A DNA stretch of 6,631 bases from contig JAEWLZ010000249.1 of the NCBI GenBank assembly GCA_023457295.1, positions 1 through 6,631 of the forward strand, written 5' to 3'. Position 1 is the stretch's first letter. The number at the start of each line of letters is the position of its first letter. Both the position numbers and the translations under genes were made by a program. Positions 5,161 through 6,631 of the stretch are shown here, piece by piece. The stretch is from Cyanobacteria bacterium OH_PDB_112. GTDB lineage: Bacteria > Cyanobacteriota > Vampirovibrionia > Gastranaerophilales > CAJFVJ01. The notes under the pieces were generated by a model. The model ran no database searches. It saw only the letters and a list, made by a program, of their open reading frames with translations, and was not told the origin of the DNA.

Positions 5161-6631
5161 TTAACTAAAATATTTAAAAGAATTTTGAGCATTTTGGTCA
5201 AGAATTTTCTTGACTGATTCTCGCTCAGAGCTAATGGCTTTGTATTCAACCTCGACAGAAGTCTGTTCAAGCTGAAGTCTTTTGTCTTGCGCGTTTATTT
5301 CTTCTATAGCTTTATCATATTTATTTTCAGCATCGACATCATCACCTTTATAGAGTTCATCGTTTATTTCCGGAACACTCCGCCAATCGATGATTTCATA
5401 ATCATCACCTTTTAATTCAATAGGGTCTTGAGTATATTCATCAGCTTCTCGCACTAGAGAATATTTTCCGCTGCGGAGATTTTCTTCAAGATTGTTACCG
5501 AATTCTGAATATCCTGAATACATTAGAGTAGGAGCACCATCTGACATATCCCAAGCATTAAGAGTATCCCAGCTTGATGTTACAGCGTTGAAACTTCCTG
5601 TATGTCCTGCGATATCTGACGATGAAAGCCCCCCAACATTTGTCCAAAAACCTGTATCTGCCGCAGGACCGAAATTGCCGACTGTATATAAAGTAGAGTC
5701 ATAAAAACAGTTGTTTATACTGCAATTTACATCGCAATCAGAGCCATAAAATCCGCCCAAATTCCAAGCAGTCGCTGTTACAGTTGCTTGTGAATAACAA
5801 TTTGTAGCGGTTGCGCTCCTTATATCGCCTGCGAATCCACCTGTTGTATAATTTCCTGAAACACTTCCTGTGGAATAAGTATTTGAAACAATGCCTCCTC
5901 CTATCATTCCAGCAATACCGCCGGTATAACCATAAATGCTTGTTACGGATGTATCGGCACTACAACCGTCTATTTGAGATCCCGCAGAAAAACCTACCAA
6001 TCCACCTGCCATTCTATCCACATGAGAAAGAGTGTATAGTAAACTTGGCGTTTGCATTGTAGCCTGATTACAATTTACTGTTCCTGTTGCAGTAGAATTG
6101 AGTAAATTACCTGTGGCAACCTCTCCCACAAGTCCTCCTATGGTCCAAGCACCTGTAATATCCGCATCTGCTGAACAACCATTGACCACTGCACTATCTA
6201 ATACCCCTACAAGTCCTCCGAGGCATTTGCTGTCAGTTCCGCCTGATATTGTGGTATTTTCGACATTAACATTGTTAATAAAAGCACCACTTTCTGCGAT
6301 ACCTGCCAAAGCACCTGTTCGGTATACATTCCCTGCGACAGAAATATTAACATTATCCAAAGACAAGTTGGATACGGAACCGGATACAATACTAAACATT
6401 CCGAGCCCGTTTCTATCATCAGGAGTATTATATGTAAAATAAGTTGATGTTGGATTAACAGATGGGTCGGTATTATTAATGGTCAAATTCGAAATTTCGT
6501 AGCAATTTCCGTCAAAAGTCCCTGTAAAATTGCCGTTAATTAAAGATTGTCCGCCTGTATTATAGCCTGATAAATCAATGTCGCAATTAAGAATATAATC
6601 CCCATCAAGACCGATGCCGCTGTTCATATCA
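5161..6631 (-). CDS. GLUG-repeat beta-solenoid surface-type protein, 5' end outside window
   Basis: The frame is open through the right edge of the window, and 489 codons before the stop are visible. The ATG at 6627 is unlikely to be the true start: the motif GDYILNCDIDLSGY with FTGTFDGN just after it is normally internal, preceded by more domain and an export signal. Numbering from that ATG, residues 1-50 are this capping region. Eight GLUG-like rungs follow, at about 74, 105, 137, 164, 208, 236, 263 and 291, of the form GGLVG-x-NC-x-A-x-V. A typical GLUG terminus comes next, SSWDTLNAWDMSDGAPTL (351-368). Residues 377-488 are a different, charged tail, probably coiled coil from about 430, ending SFKYFS. 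GLUG proteins are usually secreted or surface adhesin-like, and that role is inferred here. I see no LPXTG, autotransporter barrel or PEP-CTERM sorting signal. G+C looks higher than in the lpt genes. Confidence 0.85.
   Translation of the reverse strand, partial: DMNSGIGLDGDYILNCDIDLSGYNTGGQSLINGNFTGTFDGNCYEISNLTINNTDPSVNPTSTYFTYNTPDDRNGLGMFSIVSGSVSNLSLDNVNISVAGNVYRTGALAGIAESGAFINNVNVENTTISGGTDSKCLGGLVGVLDSAVVNGCSADADITGAWTIGGLVGEVATGNLLNSTATGTVNCNQATMQTPSLLYTLSHVDRMAGGLVGFSAGSQIDGCSADTSVTSIYGYTGGIAGMIGGGIVSNTYSTGSVSGNYTTGGFAGDIRSATATNCYSQATVTATAWNLGGFYGSDCDVNCSINNCFYDSTLYTVGNFGPAADTGFWTNVGGLSSSDIAGHTGSFNAVTSSWDTLNAWDMSDGAPTLMYSGYSEFGNNLEENLRSGKYSLVREADEYTQDPIELKGDDYEIIDWRSVPEINDELYKGDDVDAENKYDKAIEEINAQDKRLQLEQTSVEVEYKAISSERESVKKILDQNAQNSFKYFS
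5230..5501 (-). other. charged coiled-coil C-terminal tail of the GLUG protein
   Basis: This codes for about residues 376-466 of the visible GLUG protein, leading into its end at 488. Composition changes sharply here, from Gly/Ser/Thr/Asn-rich repeats to Glu/Asp/Lys-rich sequence. The part from about residue 430 onward has hydrophobic residues spaced as in a long amphipathic helix (KAIEEINAQDKRLQLEQ, then a region ending in VKKILDQNAQNSFKYFS). It looks like a separate module attached to the solenoid, possibly for oligomerisation, anchoring or export. The function is inference. Confidence 0.55.
5721..6408 (-). repeat. GLUG-type tandem protein repeats (eight rungs)
   Basis: Within the GLUG gene, eight rungs of roughly 24 residues can be aligned by eye. 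Each starts with a G-G-hydrophobic-x-G motif and ends with a beta strand such as SATGTV or CSADADI. Start-to-start spacings are about 31, 32, 27, 44, 28, 27 and 28 residues; the 44 reflects an insert after rung 4 (about residues 187-206). The repeats are divergent at DNA level, so this is an old protein repeat rather than a recent DNA duplication. Confidence 0.75.

Noticed and set aside
5197..5214. Inverted repeat GTCAAGAA-TT-TTCTTGAC near the end of the GLUG gene
   Set aside because: It lies inside coding sequence and no T-run follows on either strand, so it is not supported as a terminator. It is most likely a by-product of the codons.
6625..6627. ATG at 6627 as the true start of the GLUG gene
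   Set aside because: The frame is open beyond it to the window edge, there is no signal peptide after it, and the sequence begins in the middle of a known capping motif, so the gene is cut by the window.

Overview
This window is AT-rich DNA from a bacterium with an outer membrane. The evidence for the outer membrane is a packed set of genes for lipopolysaccharide (LPS) transport. A YjgP/YjgQ-type permease gene sits directly after lptA and lptB. That order is familiar from cyanobacteria, and differs from the Escherichia coli arrangement, where lptC-lptA-lptB is separate from lptF-lptG. Together with the low G+C and the GLUG-repeat surface-type protein, my best guess is a non-photosynthetic cyanobacterial relative (Vampirovibrionia/'Melainabacteria', for example Gastranaerophilales). 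Fusobacteria, Negativicutes or another low-G+C diderm are not excluded.

Layout. From the right half leftwards on the minus strand: yebC (4311-3562), a 66-base gap, then lptC (3495-2914), lptA (2914-1928), lptB (1917-1195) and an LptF/LptG-family permease (start most likely TTG at 1205, end 84). The four lpt genes overlap or nearly touch, so they are very probably one operon, and yebC may be its first gene. A weak stem followed by a T-run (66-34) could end it. A divergent AT-rich promoter region (about 4338-4374) separates yebC from a plus-strand gene for a cytoplasmic tetratricopeptide-repeat (TPR) protein (4399-5157). This gene converges, with only three bases between stop codons, on a minus-strand gene (6631-5161) whose 5' part lies outside the window. 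That last gene encodes a GLUG-repeat beta-solenoid protein with a separate charged, probably coiled-coil C-terminal tail.

How the genes work together. LptB (ATPase) and the permease would form the inner-membrane ABC transporter that extracts LPS. LptC, anchored in the inner membrane, would receive it. The LptA-like protein, with three tandem OstA-type units, would carry it across the periplasm to LptD, which is not in this window. YebC is a translation or regulatory factor with no direct known role in LPS export. The TPR and GLUG genes have no demonstrated link to the lpt genes. The points most worth follow-up are the triplicated LptA, the single permease, a lipobox-like motif in LptC, and the C-terminal tail of the GLUG protein. 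I saw no RNA genes, CRISPR arrays, insertion sequences or attachment sites. No gene-free stretch exceeds 300 bases.
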